Positions 19,882 to 27,673 of a stretch of DNA of 64,000 nt are shown here, piece after piece. Within the stretch, counting starts at the first letter, position 1. Each line of letters starts with the position of its first letter. Both the position numbers and the translations under genes were made by a program. Source of the stretch: Nonomuraea basaltis (GTDB lineage Bacteria > Actinomycetota > Actinomycetes > Streptosporangiales > Streptosporangiaceae); assembly GCF_005893125.1 (NCBI RefSeq), contig NZ_VCJS01000009.1:1-64000 (forward strand), in the 5' to 3' direction. The notes under the pieces were generated by a model. It was not told the DNA's origin and did not search any database. It saw only the letters and a list, made by a program, of their open reading frames with translations.

Positions 19882-21492
19882 ATGGCGCTCATCCAGATTG
19901 ACGAGGAAACCGTGCGAAGCCAGGTCAGCGAGCCGGTGTTCGCTGAGGCTCTGGCGCTGGCCGATGACGGCAAGGTCGCGGGGTTGACCGAGAGTGGAGC
20001 GTCGGTCTCCGCGCTGGTGAGCGGGCATTCGGTGACGGTCACCTTCACCGCAAGCGGGATGTTCGCGGCCTGCGAGTGTCTGGATCCCGAGCTGTGCGCC
20101 CATGCGGCCGCCGCGGCGGTGTCCTGGGTCCGGATGGGGGATGTGCAGCCTGTGCCTGACCTGTACGCGCTGCTGCGGACCCAGGACTCCGGCTGGCTGG
20201 CCCGCCGCCTCGCCACTCTGGCCGCGGCGGACTCCGCACTCGCCGACCGGCTGCGGACCGAGCTCGCAGAGACCATCGTCGCCGAGGAGACGACCGACCT
20301 CCTCGCCGATCTGGAAGAGGTCATGGCGGACATGCTGGCGGAGGCAGAGGATGAGGACAACTCCTGGGACGAGGATGGGTGGTATCCCGATCTCGAGGAC
20401 CTGGAGGAGATCCTCGACGAGATCGACGACCTGATCGAGCAGACACCGGACACTGCCCGCGAGCTGATCGTCCGCGCGGTCGACCTCATCGAGGAGGCGC
20501 TGGACACCGGGGAGATCTACGGCGGCCAGCTCGTCGACGACCTCGAACGCGTTCAGGGCATGCATCAGGAGGCTTGCCTGTCCGGCTCGCCCGACCCGGT
20601 GAAGCTGGCAGAGTGGCTGATGGGCAAGGTGCTGACCAGCAACTGGTGCACCTTCGAGAGCTCGCTGCCCACCTATGCTCCCGCGCTGGGTGACCTGGGC
20701 CTGCGCCGCTGCCACGAGTTGCTGGACGGGACCATCGCAGGCAGAGTCCCCGACTACAAGCTGAGCACGCTGCGCGAGTCGCTCGCCCGCGCCGAGGGCG
20801 GCACCGACGCCGTGGTCGCCATGCTCGCCCGGCGGGCCGCCAACAGCCGTGACATCGCGAAGATCGCTCGTCTCCTGATCGACGAGAAACGTCACGACGA
20901 AGCCCTGGGCTGGATCGATCAGGGGATGGGCCGCTACGGCCGCGATCAGCACCTCCTCACGCTCGCCCTGGACTGCCATCAGTACGCCGGACGGACCGAG
21001 CACGCGCTCGAGACCCGCTGGCAGCTCTTCACACTCTCACCGTCCATGCACACCTATCAAAGCCTGACCCGCTTGGCCGACGCGGACGCGGCACCGTGGA
21101 AGGCCAAGGCCATCACGCACCTCCGCTCGTCGGCCGCCATGGCCCACACACTGGCCGAGGTGCTGCTGATCAACGGGGACGTGGCGGGCGCCTGGGAGGT
21201 CCTCCAGACCTACGGACTCGGCTCTGACCTGCGCATGCGCGTGGTCAACGCCCGTGCCCGGACCCACCCCCAGGACGCCATCCCGGTCTACCAGGAACTG
21301 GCCGAATCCAGCGTCAGCCGGGCCAGCAGACCCGGCTACCAGGAGGCGATCCAATACCTCTTCACCCTGCGGACCCTGTTCGAGCGCGCCGGAAGTCAGG
21401 CCGAGTTCCCCTCCTACGTCGCCCGGCTCCGCGCCGCCCACCCCGGCAAGAAGGCCTTCCACACCCAACTGGACGGTGCCGGCCTGCTGTAA
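19882..21492 (+). CDS. SWIM zinc-finger protein
   Basis: 536-residue protein with a SWIM motif (CECLDPELCAH, the C-x-C-x(n)-C-x-H pattern) at about residues 58-68, a Glu/Asp-rich helical segment at about 145-205, and a long helical C-terminal half with tetratricopeptide-like periodicity. SWIM domains bind nucleic acid or protein; the role of this bacterial group is not established. ATG at 19882 is chosen over an upstream in-frame ATG because the family usually starts near MALIQIDEE. No close operon partner; convergent with a small gene 5 bases downstream. Intact in a region full of remnants. Confidence 0.8.
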   Translation: MALIQIDEETVRSQVSEPVFAEALALADDGKVAGLTESGASVSALVSGHSVTVTFTASGMFAACECLDPELCAHAAAAAVSWVRMGDVQPVPDLYALLRTQDSGWLARRLATLAAADSALADRLRTELAETIVAEETTDLLADLEEVMADMLAEAEDEDNSWDEDGWYPDLEDLEEILDEIDDLIEQTPDTARELIVRAVDLIEEALDTGEIYGGQLVDDLERVQGMHQEACLSGSPDPVKLAEWLMGKVLTSNWCTFESSLPTYAPALGDLGLRRCHELLDGTIAGRVPDYKLSTLRESLARAEGGTDAVVAMLARRAANSRDIAKIARLLIDEKRHDEALGWIDQGMGRYGRDQHLLTLALDCHQYAGRTEHALETRWQLFTLSPSMHTYQSLTRLADADAAPWKAKAITHLRSSAAMAHTLAEVLLINGDVAGAWEVLQTYGLGSDLRMRVVNARARTHPQDAIPVYQELAESSVSRASRPGYQEAIQYLFTLRTLFERAGSQAEFPSYVARLRAAHPGKKAFHTQLDGAGLL

Positions 21493-21497
21493 CGCCA

Positions 21498-21767
21498 TCA
21501 CGCCCACGCCGGGCAGTGATCATCCATCCAGCCCTCGGGCACCATCAGATCGTTCTTGTCCAGAACCTTGAGGACACGATCAGCCTGATGGTCCACGACA
21601 TCCGGCAGCGCGGCGTGGACCAGGGCCAGCTCGTTGTCCTTCTCCTCACGGCACGCGTACAGGCCCGCGACCAGACCCAGACCGATCTCCAGCGCAGCCG
21701 CATGGGCCCCGACCCGCGCCCGGCGGGCAAGGTCCGCCAGATACGGCTCCACCACCTCGTCGACCAT
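21498..21767 (-). CDS. Small hypothetical protein, probably 5'-frameshifted
   Basis: An 89-codon frame (MVDEVVEPYLADLARRA to DDHCPAWA) with good coding character. The frame stays open upstream and encodes YVEPHAAARK before the Met, while a better start with GGGGGTG before it lies at 21835 in another frame (MAEQKVGGQ). The natural gene therefore probably starts at 21835 and a single-base indel near 21,800 separates the parts. Function not recognised. Convergent with the SWIM gene. Confidence 0.5.
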   Translation of the reverse strand: MVDEVVEPYLADLARRARVGAHAAALEIGLGLVAGLYACREEKDNELALVHAALPDVVDHQADRVLKVLDKNDLMVPEGWMDDHCPAWA

Positions 21768-21929
21768 CTTCCGGGCCGCGGCATGCGGCTCGACATAGCC
21801 GCCGCCTGGCCTCCGACCTTCTGCTCGGCCATCACACCCCCGAAAAGACGCTATGTCTCCTCGACCAGCACCCCGCCTACGTGACCAGATAAAGGGCAGC
21901 CGCGCTCACGGATCGACCGCGAGGACGCG

Positions 21930-22145
21930 ATGCCGGACTGGGAGTTCGTCGCCTTGCAGCGCCGTTTCAACAACCGTGACGACGCAGGCCTCAAAGACGT
22001 CATACGAGAGAAGTTCTGGGACATGATGTGCGCATCAGACCGAGACACCATCTTCTACGTCGGCAATCAACAAGCCCATCCGAGGAGCTTCATCGTCCTC
22101 GGCGTGGCGTATCCCAGGCGACCTACACCCAAATCGCGCAGCTGA
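21930..22145 (+). pseudogene. Unrecognised gene fragment
   Basis: A 71-codon frame whose first 60 residues look like a conserved C-terminus (WEFVALQRRFNNRDDAG, then DRDTIFYVGNQQAHP and SFIVLGVAYPR) and whose end (RRPTPKSRS) does not. No upstream continuation was found, and the 3' end overlaps the convergent DUF488 gene. Probably a truncated remnant; I do not recognise the parent family. Confidence 0.45.
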
Positions 22146-22578
22146 GCCGCTCCCGAACGGCCTCCAAGACCAGATCACGGTGGCAGCGGTGCTCATCGGC
22201 CTCGAAACACATGACTGCCACCCTCTCTTGCCGGGCCGCGCGAGCGATGCGTTCCAGACACTCGCGGGCGTCCTCACCGCCCAGAGACTGCGCATAGATG
22301 CCACGAGAGGTGCCCAGCTCAACTGGACTGCCAGCGAAGCCCGCTCGGTTCCACTTCGGGTTGCCCAGTTCCCGCATGTGCTCGTAGCCGATCCCAGCGT
22401 CGGCCAGCGCTGCGGAGAACGCAGTCTTGCTGAAGCCTCGTTTACGGGAGATCGGGTTGAGCCGTACGTCGATCAGCAGCGTGACGTGTTCCCGATGGAG
22501 ACGCCGGATGAACCCGTCGAGGTCGCATCCTTCGTACCCAACACCGGTAACGCCAGCTCGCCGATCGGTTGTGAACAT
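22123..22578 (-). CDS. DUF488 family protein
   Basis: 151-residue protein of the DUF488 family. Key features: GVGYEGCDLDGFIRRL at the N-terminus, the conserved VTLLIDVRLNPISRKRGFS, LGNPKWNRAGF in the middle, and VAVMCFEADEHRCHRDLV at the C-terminus with the family Cys-x(6)-Cys-His pattern. The ATG at 22578 has AAAGGG upstream; a longer frame to 22701 is unsupported. Biochemical function of DUF488 is not established. Appears intact. Confidence 0.85.
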   Translation of the reverse strand: MFTTDRRAGVTGVGYEGCDLDGFIRRLHREHVTLLIDVRLNPISRKRGFSKTAFSAALADAGIGYEHMRELGNPKWNRAGFAGSPVELGTSRGIYAQSLGGEDARECLERIARAARQERVAVMCFEADEHRCHRDLVLEAVRERLSCAIWV

Positions 22579-22997
22579 GATCTGTACCCTTTCACACCTG
22601 GTCGCAGCCATCATCCCGTTCCCTGAAGGCCTTGCCCGAGTTTGCTCAACTGTCAGCATTGGCGCCCCCAGAGCGCGACGCGGCGGGCCCTCTGTTGCCA
22701 CCGAGCCCTCGTTCCCTCTTTGGCGGGAGCCGTTTTGCCGGGGCTACCGTGAGGGTGGATCTTGCACGCACGACGGTTCAGGAGGAGGCAGTCCTGAACG
22801 GTGAGTGGCATCTGGAGCCGAACAACCACCACATCGCCAGGTTCTCCTACAGGCTCGCCGCCGACGACGGCCACCCGCGCGCCAACGAACGTCTCCGGGC
22901 CCTGCGCGCCGTCCCGTTCGGCAAGCTGCTCCCCGCGCCCATCGGCACCGAGCAGCGGCCCGTATCTGGATGACCCGACCGTCGAAAGACCCCGGCC
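22579..22997. other. Intergenic stretch without a recognisable gene
   Basis: One plus-strand frame contains a coding-like segment (EWHLEPNNHHIARFSYRL, about 22,800-22,960), possibly a remnant, but no family, start or complete frame could be identified. Nothing else seen. Confidence 0.4.
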
Positions 22998-23405
22998 TTA
23001 CGCCCGGACCAGCGATCGAATGGTCGCAGCCGTCCCGTCCTTGACCAGCCGGTCCGATGCCTCCTCCACCAGGCCGCGGAAGACGCCGTTCTCGAGCAGG
23101 TCCGCCCCGGACATCCCCCGCGGCCATCCTCTGAGCCGCCCGCCAGCGGGTTGTCCACCCGCAGGACTTCACCGTCGTCGGCCCGGCCGGCGGCCACTTA
23201 CTCCTTCCCGGCCAGTCCGCCCAGGTAGGCCATCGCCGAGTGAGACGTTGAGCAGGCGCAGTTTCATTCGCTCGTACGGCCTGACATCGGCGACCAGCAG
23301 CGCGCACGCCGCGTCCCAGGCGGGCCCGACGCGGACCTCGACCTCGACGGCCGAGTGGCATTCCCGCCCTACTCGCCGCGCCACCCATGAACACTCCCGC
23401 GTCAT
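22998..23405 (-). pseudogene. Mannitol dehydrogenase-family remnant
   Basis: C-terminal part of a long-chain mannitol dehydrogenase (fructuronate reductase/mannonate oxidoreductase group), spread over shifting frames. The first piece contains VRPYERMKLRLLN, which should continue as SHSAMAYLGGLAG but does so only one frame over (break near 23,248). Further on VDNPLAG and, in a third frame, RLRGWPRGM and LLENGVFRGLVEEASDRL lead to a TAA at 22998. KLRLLN-x-SHS-x-x-AYLG is the family signature with the catalytic-site Asn and His. At least two indels and loss of the N-terminal Rossmann domain make it non-functional. Confidence 0.65.
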
Positions 23406-23421
23406 CGACCACACTGGACGG

Positions 23422-24360
23422 ATGAGCGAGCTCGTCATCATCCGCAACCCAGATCCGGATTCGCGGCTCCCTTACCTGGTCAGGCTGCCGCTCGGCCCCG
23501 ACGGGCTGATCCTGCGGGCGGGTGGGACATGGCCGAGGGAGAAGGCGATCTACTGCTATCCCGCAGGCCCGGACGAGTGGCCGCCCGACCCCGAAGTGGT
23601 CGAGCAGGTCCCCGTACGCGCCTGCGTACGTCGAGGCGCGGCCATCGATCTGGTGCTCGACCGCGCCAGGGAGAGCCGCTCACAGATCGTGTTCACCAAG
23701 GCCCGTGGCAGGGACGCGATCTTCTGGCAGACGGCCCGCGTCCGCAAGCAGGCTCGCCCCAACGTGACCACCCCGACCGCCCGCGCCTCCGGCGTGGCCG
23801 CGCTGACGATCGTGGTCGACAGCGGCGAGCGCTACGCCTACCGCTTCGCCCGCCAGCAGGTCGAAACGGTGAAACGGCGCCTGACCTGCGGCGACTACGC
23901 CGTCGAGTCCAGCGGACGCCTCCAGGCCGCCGTGGAGCGCAAAAGCCTCCAGGATCTCGTCGCCAGCCTGCTCAACACCCGCCTGAAGTACCAGCTCACC
24001 GAGCTGGCCACCCTGCCGCATGCCGCCGTGGTGGTCGAGGACCGCTACTCCCAGATCTTCAAGCTCGACCACGTCCGCCCCGCCGTCGTGGCCGACGGGA
24101 TCGCCGAACTCCAAGTGACCTTCCCCACGGTGCCCATCGTGTTCTGCGAGAGCCGTCAGCTCGCCGAGGAGTGGACCTACCGCTTCCTCGCCGCCGCCTA
24201 CACCGCCGCCGGCCACGACGACCAGCCGGGGGCCGCGCCGGCACCCGAGCCCACCACCGCTGAGATCCGCAGTTGGGCCCGCGACCAGGGTCTCGACGTG
24301 CCCGACCGGGGACGGCTGCGTCCGCACGTGCTGGAGGCCTACCACCGCGCCCACGGATAG
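23422..24360 (+). CDS. ERCC4-type nuclease fused to an Lsr2-like DNA-binding domain
   Basis: 312-residue protein. N-terminal region of unknown fold (MSELVIIRNPDPDSR), then an XPF/ERCC4 nuclease core: TIVVDSGERYAYRF, RLTCGDYAVES, VERKSLQDLVAS, matching the GDx(n)ERKxxxD signature with catalytic Asp, Glu, Arg and Lys present; PHAAVVVEDRYSQI follows. The last 35 residues (TTAEIRSWARDQGLDVPD, then GRLRPHVLEAY) match the C-terminal AT-hook-like domain of Lsr2. The Lsr2 part would steer the nuclease to AT-rich or foreign DNA; that is inference. Stand-alone gene, intact, in the decayed accessory stretch. Confidence 0.85.
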   Translation: MSELVIIRNPDPDSRLPYLVRLPLGPDGLILRAGGTWPREKAIYCYPAGPDEWPPDPEVVEQVPVRACVRRGAAIDLVLDRARESRSQIVFTKARGRDAIFWQTARVRKQARPNVTTPTARASGVAALTIVVDSGERYAYRFARQQVETVKRRLTCGDYAVESSGRLQAAVERKSLQDLVASLLNTRLKYQLTELATLPHAAVVVEDRYSQIFKLDHVRPAVVADGIAELQVTFPTVPIVFCESRQLAEEWTYRFLAAAYTAAGHDDQPGAAPAPEPTTAEIRSWARDQGLDVPDRGRLRPHVLEAYHRAHG

Positions 24361-24505
24361 GCGTCCCCCATCCCCCTCCGGCAGCACGCCGCCTGCGGGT
24401 GTGCATCGCGCCTCTGCCCGCCTGAGCCGTATCCCGCCCAAGGACCTGCGAGTTGATTGCCAGCGCCGGGTGCGTGACCAATCTGTCCAGCCGGTCGCCC
24501 CGCGT

Positions 24506-24849
24506 CCGCCAGGTACCCCGCGCTCCTGGCGCTCATCGCCAACGAAGAGCTACATGCACCCGCTCTGCTGGATTTCGAGGTGATCAGCGCTCTGCGCGGA
24601 CACTGCCTGGCGGGAAAGCTCGATCAGTTCCGGCTCGACGAGGCGGCAGAGGACTTCACCGCGCTGCGGATCCAGCGGTACCAGATGACGGACCTTCTCC
24701 GCCACATCCTCAATCTGAAGGATAATTTCACCACCTATGACGCTGCTTATATCGTCCTATCCCAGGCACTGGAAGCACCACTGATCACTTCGGATGCCAA
24801 GATGAAGGAAGCCGAGAAGATCGGGATCGACGTACGTGTCATGAGGTGA
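24506..24849 (+). pseudogene. PIN-domain (VapC-like) toxin, N-terminally broken
   Basis: The conserved C-terminal PIN core is intact: ANEELHAPALLDFEVISAL, NFTTYDAAYIVLSQ with the acidic Asp, and APLITSDAKM. The N-terminal strand with the first catalytic Asp is not in frame; upstream the sequence (CVTNLSSRS, about 24,470) looks like its continuation in another frame. Translation could start only at the GTG at 24580, giving 89 residues without the first catalytic residue. No antitoxin gene is visible upstream. Likely an inactivated toxin. Confidence 0.7.
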
Positions 24850-25035
24850 CACGGCACGGCGACCTCTCCCGACCTCGCCCACACGGCTTCGCCGCCGACC
24901 TGGGGATCCCCGCCCTCCTGCCCGACCTGAGCAGCGATCGACAGCCCTCAGAACCGCCATCCTGTTCTCGCACAGCACGAACTCGCGCCAGGAGCTCCGG
25001 CTCTGTCCCTTGGGAGGACGCCATCGCCGACTCCC

Positions 25036-25464
25036 TCACCTTCCCCGGACTGGCTCACCGGTCGTCTCCACCATGGGCTGCCGCTCACGGAGTTGCCGCT
25101 GGCACTCCTCCGCCAGCATCGGGTACGCCCGGGCGATGGCCGCGTAGATCCGCCGTCGCAGCAGCCGCGATCCGTCTGCCCGGCCGACCCTCCCGAACAG
25201 CTCCTCCAACTCGGCGTCGTAGGCGGTCAGTGGCGAAGACCGCCTCCGAGCGCAGGCGTGGGGAGACCCTTGCCGCACCGAGGCGGCCAGGTGCTCCGGC
25301 GTGACGTCCTTCAGCAGGAATCCGCTCGCGCCGAGGGCCAGCGCGGCGTAGACGTAGCGGTCCAGATCGAAAGTGGTCAGCATGAGCACCCGGCAGCGCG
25401 AGTCCTGCGCCAAGACCTGCCGGGCCGCCTCCAGTCCGTCCATGTTCGGCATGCGGATGTCCAT
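25036..25464 (-). pseudogene. Chimeric response-regulator remnant
   Basis: A continuous 142-codon frame joins two unrelated parts. Residues 1-64 are the second half of a NarL-type receiver: MDIRMPNMDGLEAARQV (phosphoacceptor Asp2 retained), CRVLMLTTFDLDRYVY, ALGASGFLLKDVTPEHLAAS. The remainder (TAYDAELEELFGRVGRADG and RIYAAIARAYPML) resembles the end of some other protein. The receiver lacks its first 50 residues and there is no HTH. A rearrangement junction lies near 25,270 and another at about 25,467. Confidence 0.7.
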
Positions 25465-25466
25465 CC

Positions 25467-26029
25467 CTGGGATTCACCCCCAACCAGGTCGTCGCGGTAT
25501 ACCTGACGATGGTCCTGCTACCGGGGTTCGCCGGGTGCCTGATCGGCACCGTGCTCGGCGGCCTGGCCGCGCAGCCCCTGCTGCACCTGGTGCTCCAGGG
25601 CCTCGGGTCGGCCATCGGCCTGGGCGTCAGCGTCTGGGTCTACGTGGCGACGCTGCTCGGCGTGCCTGCCGTGGCGGTGCTGGCCGCGCTCGTCCCGGCC
25701 TCGCGGGCACACCGGCTGTCCGCCGCCCAGACGATCAGCGCCGGCAGCGCGTCCCGCTCGGGGCGCGGGCAGCGGGCGCAGCGCCTGCTGGCCGGCGCGC
25801 GGCTGCCGCGCGCGGTCGGCCTCGGGCTGGGCCTGCCACCGGTTGATCGTCGAGGCCATGTGCGGGGCGGCGGGCCTCACCGCGCCGGAATTCATGCTCG
25901 ACGTGTGGCGGGCCGCGGGGGCTGGCCGCGCTCGTGCCGGCCGGGGTGGCGATCGCGATGCTCGGCGCGTTCCTCCCGGCCCGCTCGGCGGCCCGGCTGA
26001 CCATCGCCGAGGCACTGCGTACCGAGTGA
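25467..26029 (+). pseudogene. FtsX-type ABC permease remnant
   Basis: Pieces of an ABC permease. About 25,467-25,845 encodes FTPNQVVAVYLTMVLLPG, a membrane segment, then VAVLAALVPASRAHRLSAAQTI; about 25,914-26,029 encodes GLAALVPAGVAIAMLGAF and SAARLTIAEALRTE, the usual C-terminus, one frame over. The 5' end is cut at the junction with the divergent receiver remnant and the middle is disrupted. Not functional. Confidence 0.75.
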
Positions 26030-26050
26030 TCGTCGAACTCGCCTGTTAAC

Positions 26051-26104
26051 GCCAGCGGCGCGCTAGCGACAGGCGATCGACGGGCTATGGGGATGGGCAA
26101 GCAT
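26051..26104 (+). promoter_or_regulatory. SARP-type operator/promoter of the Cys-rich peptide gene
   Basis: Four heptamers at an exact 11-bp pitch: GCCAGCG (26051), GCTAGCG (26062), GCGATCG (26073), GCTATGG (26084). After the last one come 8 bases and then AAGCAT (26099-26104) in the -10 position. Heptamers repeated every 11 bp with the last one 8 bp before the -10 box is the established layout of SARP binding sites. The first two heptamers with their spacer match the site at 30423-30440 in 16 of 18 positions. Predicted transcription start is near 26,111. Confidence 0.75.
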
Positions 26105-26226
26105 TGATGGCGTGTCATCTCGGCTGCCACGCATTCCGGCAACGGTCGAACGATGGCTTCCCTGGGGCGGGGCATGACGGAATCTGCGAGCCCGGAACCA
26201 ATAATGCAGGAAGGCATAAGAACGCC

Positions 26227-26439
26227 ATGAAAATCATCAGAGAACTCGGCGAGAAAGCAATGAAGGACCTCGTCGGAAAACTGGGCGACGGCATGCTGGC
26301 GATGATCGTCCCGCAGCGCAGCGCTGCGGCTGTGGAGTGCTACTACATCTATAAATGCGTTGCAGGAGTATTGCTCCGAGCACGCTGCTGCGACGGAAGC
26401 TGCGCGAAGTACGAAATCAGATGCAACAGCTGTTGCTGA
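26227..26439 (+). CDS. Cysteine-rich precursor-like peptide (70 aa)
   Basis: Small peptide with a charged amphipathic N-terminus (MKIIRELGEKAMKDLVGKLG), a hydrophobic stretch, SAAA at residues 32-35, and a C-terminal part of 35 residues holding all eight Cys (38, 44, 54, 55, 59, 66, 69, 70), with a C-terminal Cys-Cys. Layout resembles a leader plus disulfide- or thioether-rich core; the Ala-x-Ala before residue 36 could be a cleavage site. AGGAAGG lies 12 bases before the ATG. A strong terminator follows 35 bases later, and a SARP-type promoter lies upstream, so it is a single-gene transcript. An in-frame upstream ATG (26107) would add 40 residues but sits too close to the predicted transcription start. 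No family recognised. Confidence 0.7.
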   Translation: MKIIRELGEKAMKDLVGKLGDGMLAMIVPQRSAAAVECYYIYKCVAGVLLRARCCDGSCAKYEIRCNSCC

Positions 26440-26474
26440 CAGGCTGAGCGGCTACCGCCGGTCGCCCGGAGAAC

Positions 26475-26518
26475 GGAAAGCGAGGCCGGGTGCGTCGGTG
26501 CGTCCGGCCTCGCTTTCC
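26475..26518. terminator. Strong hairpin terminator after the Cys-rich peptide gene
   Basis: Perfect 15-bp inverted repeat (GGAAAGCGAGGCCGG and its complement) with a 14-base loop, 36 bases after the stop codon. The rest of the 26,440-26,771 gap holds only the SARP gene leader, with GGAGGTG before its start. Confidence 0.85.
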
Positions 26519-26771
26519 CATGGCCGTCATCCCGTCGGACGGCGAGGCCCCGCGCCCGTTCCGGGCCGGCGGCGCCGGGACGCAGATCAAGTGGCGGCAT
26601 AGGGTGGCGCCACGCGCCGGGGTGTGAAATGTGGAAGGCCGAGGCCAGGCAACCGGTGGCGGGCGGCAGCTCATACGGGCTGTCGGTGAAGATCGGGCGG
26701 TAGCGCCCATACCCGCGCTATACGCGGAACATACCGCCTTCGACCATGATGCCGGTCGGAGGTGTGGATCA

Positions 26772-27530
26772 ATGTTCAAGTTGCTGGGACGCCTGGCGGT
26801 GGTGGATGACAGCGGCCGTGCGATCAACGTCCGGGCCGCCAGGCAGCAGGCGATTCTCGCCGTCCTCGTGCTGCGTCCGGGCGAGGTGGTCGCCATCGAC
26901 CGGCTGATATCCGAGCTCTGGCAGGACGTGCCGCCGGCCACGGCGAAGGCGAGCCTGCAAACGTACGTGTATCGCCTGCGGCGCGCCCTGTCCCCGCTCG
27001 CCGTCAACGGCGTGGACCTGGCCACCATGGGAAACGGCTACATCTTGACCGTCCCGGATCGAGCGGTCGACATCAGAGCGTTCCAGGCGGCCGTCGCCGA
27101 GGGGTCGGACGCCCTGACCGAAGGCGAGGCGAAACTGGCGGCCAAGCTGCTGCGGGAGGCACTGGCGATGTGGCGCGGGCCGGTGGTACCGGAGATAGAC
27201 GTCGAGCTCGTCCGCGATGAGCGCCGCCGCCTGGACGAGCTGCACCTGACCGCACGCGAGCTGTGCGTGGAGGCCGAGCTGCGGCTCGGCCACCACAACC
27301 GCGTCATTCCGGAACTGGAGCGGCTCGTCGAGGCCCACCCCTTCCGGGAGTCCTCGTGGGCGATGCTGTTGCACGCCCTCGCCCACCGTGGCCGCCGCGC
27401 CGAGGCCCTCGCCGCCTACCGCCGGATGCGCGACATCCTCAACGACGAACTCGGCATCGAGCCGGCCGACGAATTGCGCCGGCAGCATCAAGACATCCTC
27501 CGGGGCAACAACGCTCTCATCATGGAGTAG
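26772..27530 (+). CDS. SARP-family transcriptional activator (BTAD domain)
   Basis: Streptomyces antibiotic regulatory protein type, 252 residues. N-terminal OmpR-type winged helix (MFKLLGRLAVVDDSGR, RQQAILAVLVLRPGEVV, LQTYVYRLRRAL, NGYILTV) followed by the BTAD tetratricopeptide domain (about 100-245; ending RRMRDILNDELGIEPADEL). The ATG at 26772 has GGAGGTG upstream; a frame extending back to 26631 is unsupported. It lies between two promoters with 11-bp heptamer repeats and is the obvious activator of both. A two-domain small SARP without ATPase module, as in cluster-situated activators. Confidence 0.93.
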   Translation: MFKLLGRLAVVDDSGRAINVRAARQQAILAVLVLRPGEVVAIDRLISELWQDVPPATAKASLQTYVYRLRRALSPLAVNGVDLATMGNGYILTVPDRAVDIRAFQAAVAEGSDALTEGEAKLAAKLLREALAMWRGPVVPEIDVELVRDERRRLDELHLTARELCVEAELRLGHHNRVIPELERLVEAHPFRESSWAMLLHALAHRGRRAEALAAYRRMRDILNDELGIEPADELRRQHQDILRGNNALIME

Positions 27531-27554
27531 GCCGCGTTCGACCGAACACGGCCT
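27529..27554. terminator. Bidirectional hairpin between SARP gene and convergent operon
   Basis: Arms AGGCCGCGTTCG and CGAACACGGCCT with a 2-base loop and one mismatch, starting within the SARP stop codon and ending 20 bases before the stop of the convergent Cys-rich ORF. Confidence 0.65.
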
Positions 27555-27574
27555 GCCTCACCTCGGCCGGACCA

Positions 27575-27673
27575 TCAGCACTTCTGCTTCTTGTAGAGCC
27601 GGCATTCGCGGCCCAAGTCGTCATTGCAGCACCGGAAGCCGCGGCGCGTGCCGAAGACGCAGGGAGTCTTCAT
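27575..27673 (-). CDS. 32-aa Cys-rich ORF at operon end
   Basis: Short ORF whose ATG overlaps the upstream stop as ATGA. The product begins MKTPCVFGTRRGFRCC and contains five Cys (5, 15, 16, 24, 32), ending KKQKC. The RCC-x-D element recurs in the 70-residue peptide at 26227. It may be a second small product or the tail of a frameshifted neighbour: the same frame is open upstream through GTCWH, adding a sixth Cys. Its existence as a protein is unproven, but composition and coupling favour a real product. Confidence 0.45.
   Translation of the reverse strand: MKTPCVFGTRRGFRCCNDDLGRECRLYKKQKC

Noticed and set aside
26112..26177. 21-codon GTG ORF right after the predicted transcription start upstream of the Cys-rich peptide
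   Set aside because: Could be a leaderless leader ORF, but its product (MSSRLPRIPATVERWL) has no support beyond position.
26104..26226. Extended N-terminus of the Cys-rich peptide from the ATG at 26107
   Set aside because: This start lies at or before the predicted transcription start and the added residues look non-coding; the ATG at 26227 has a ribosome-binding site.
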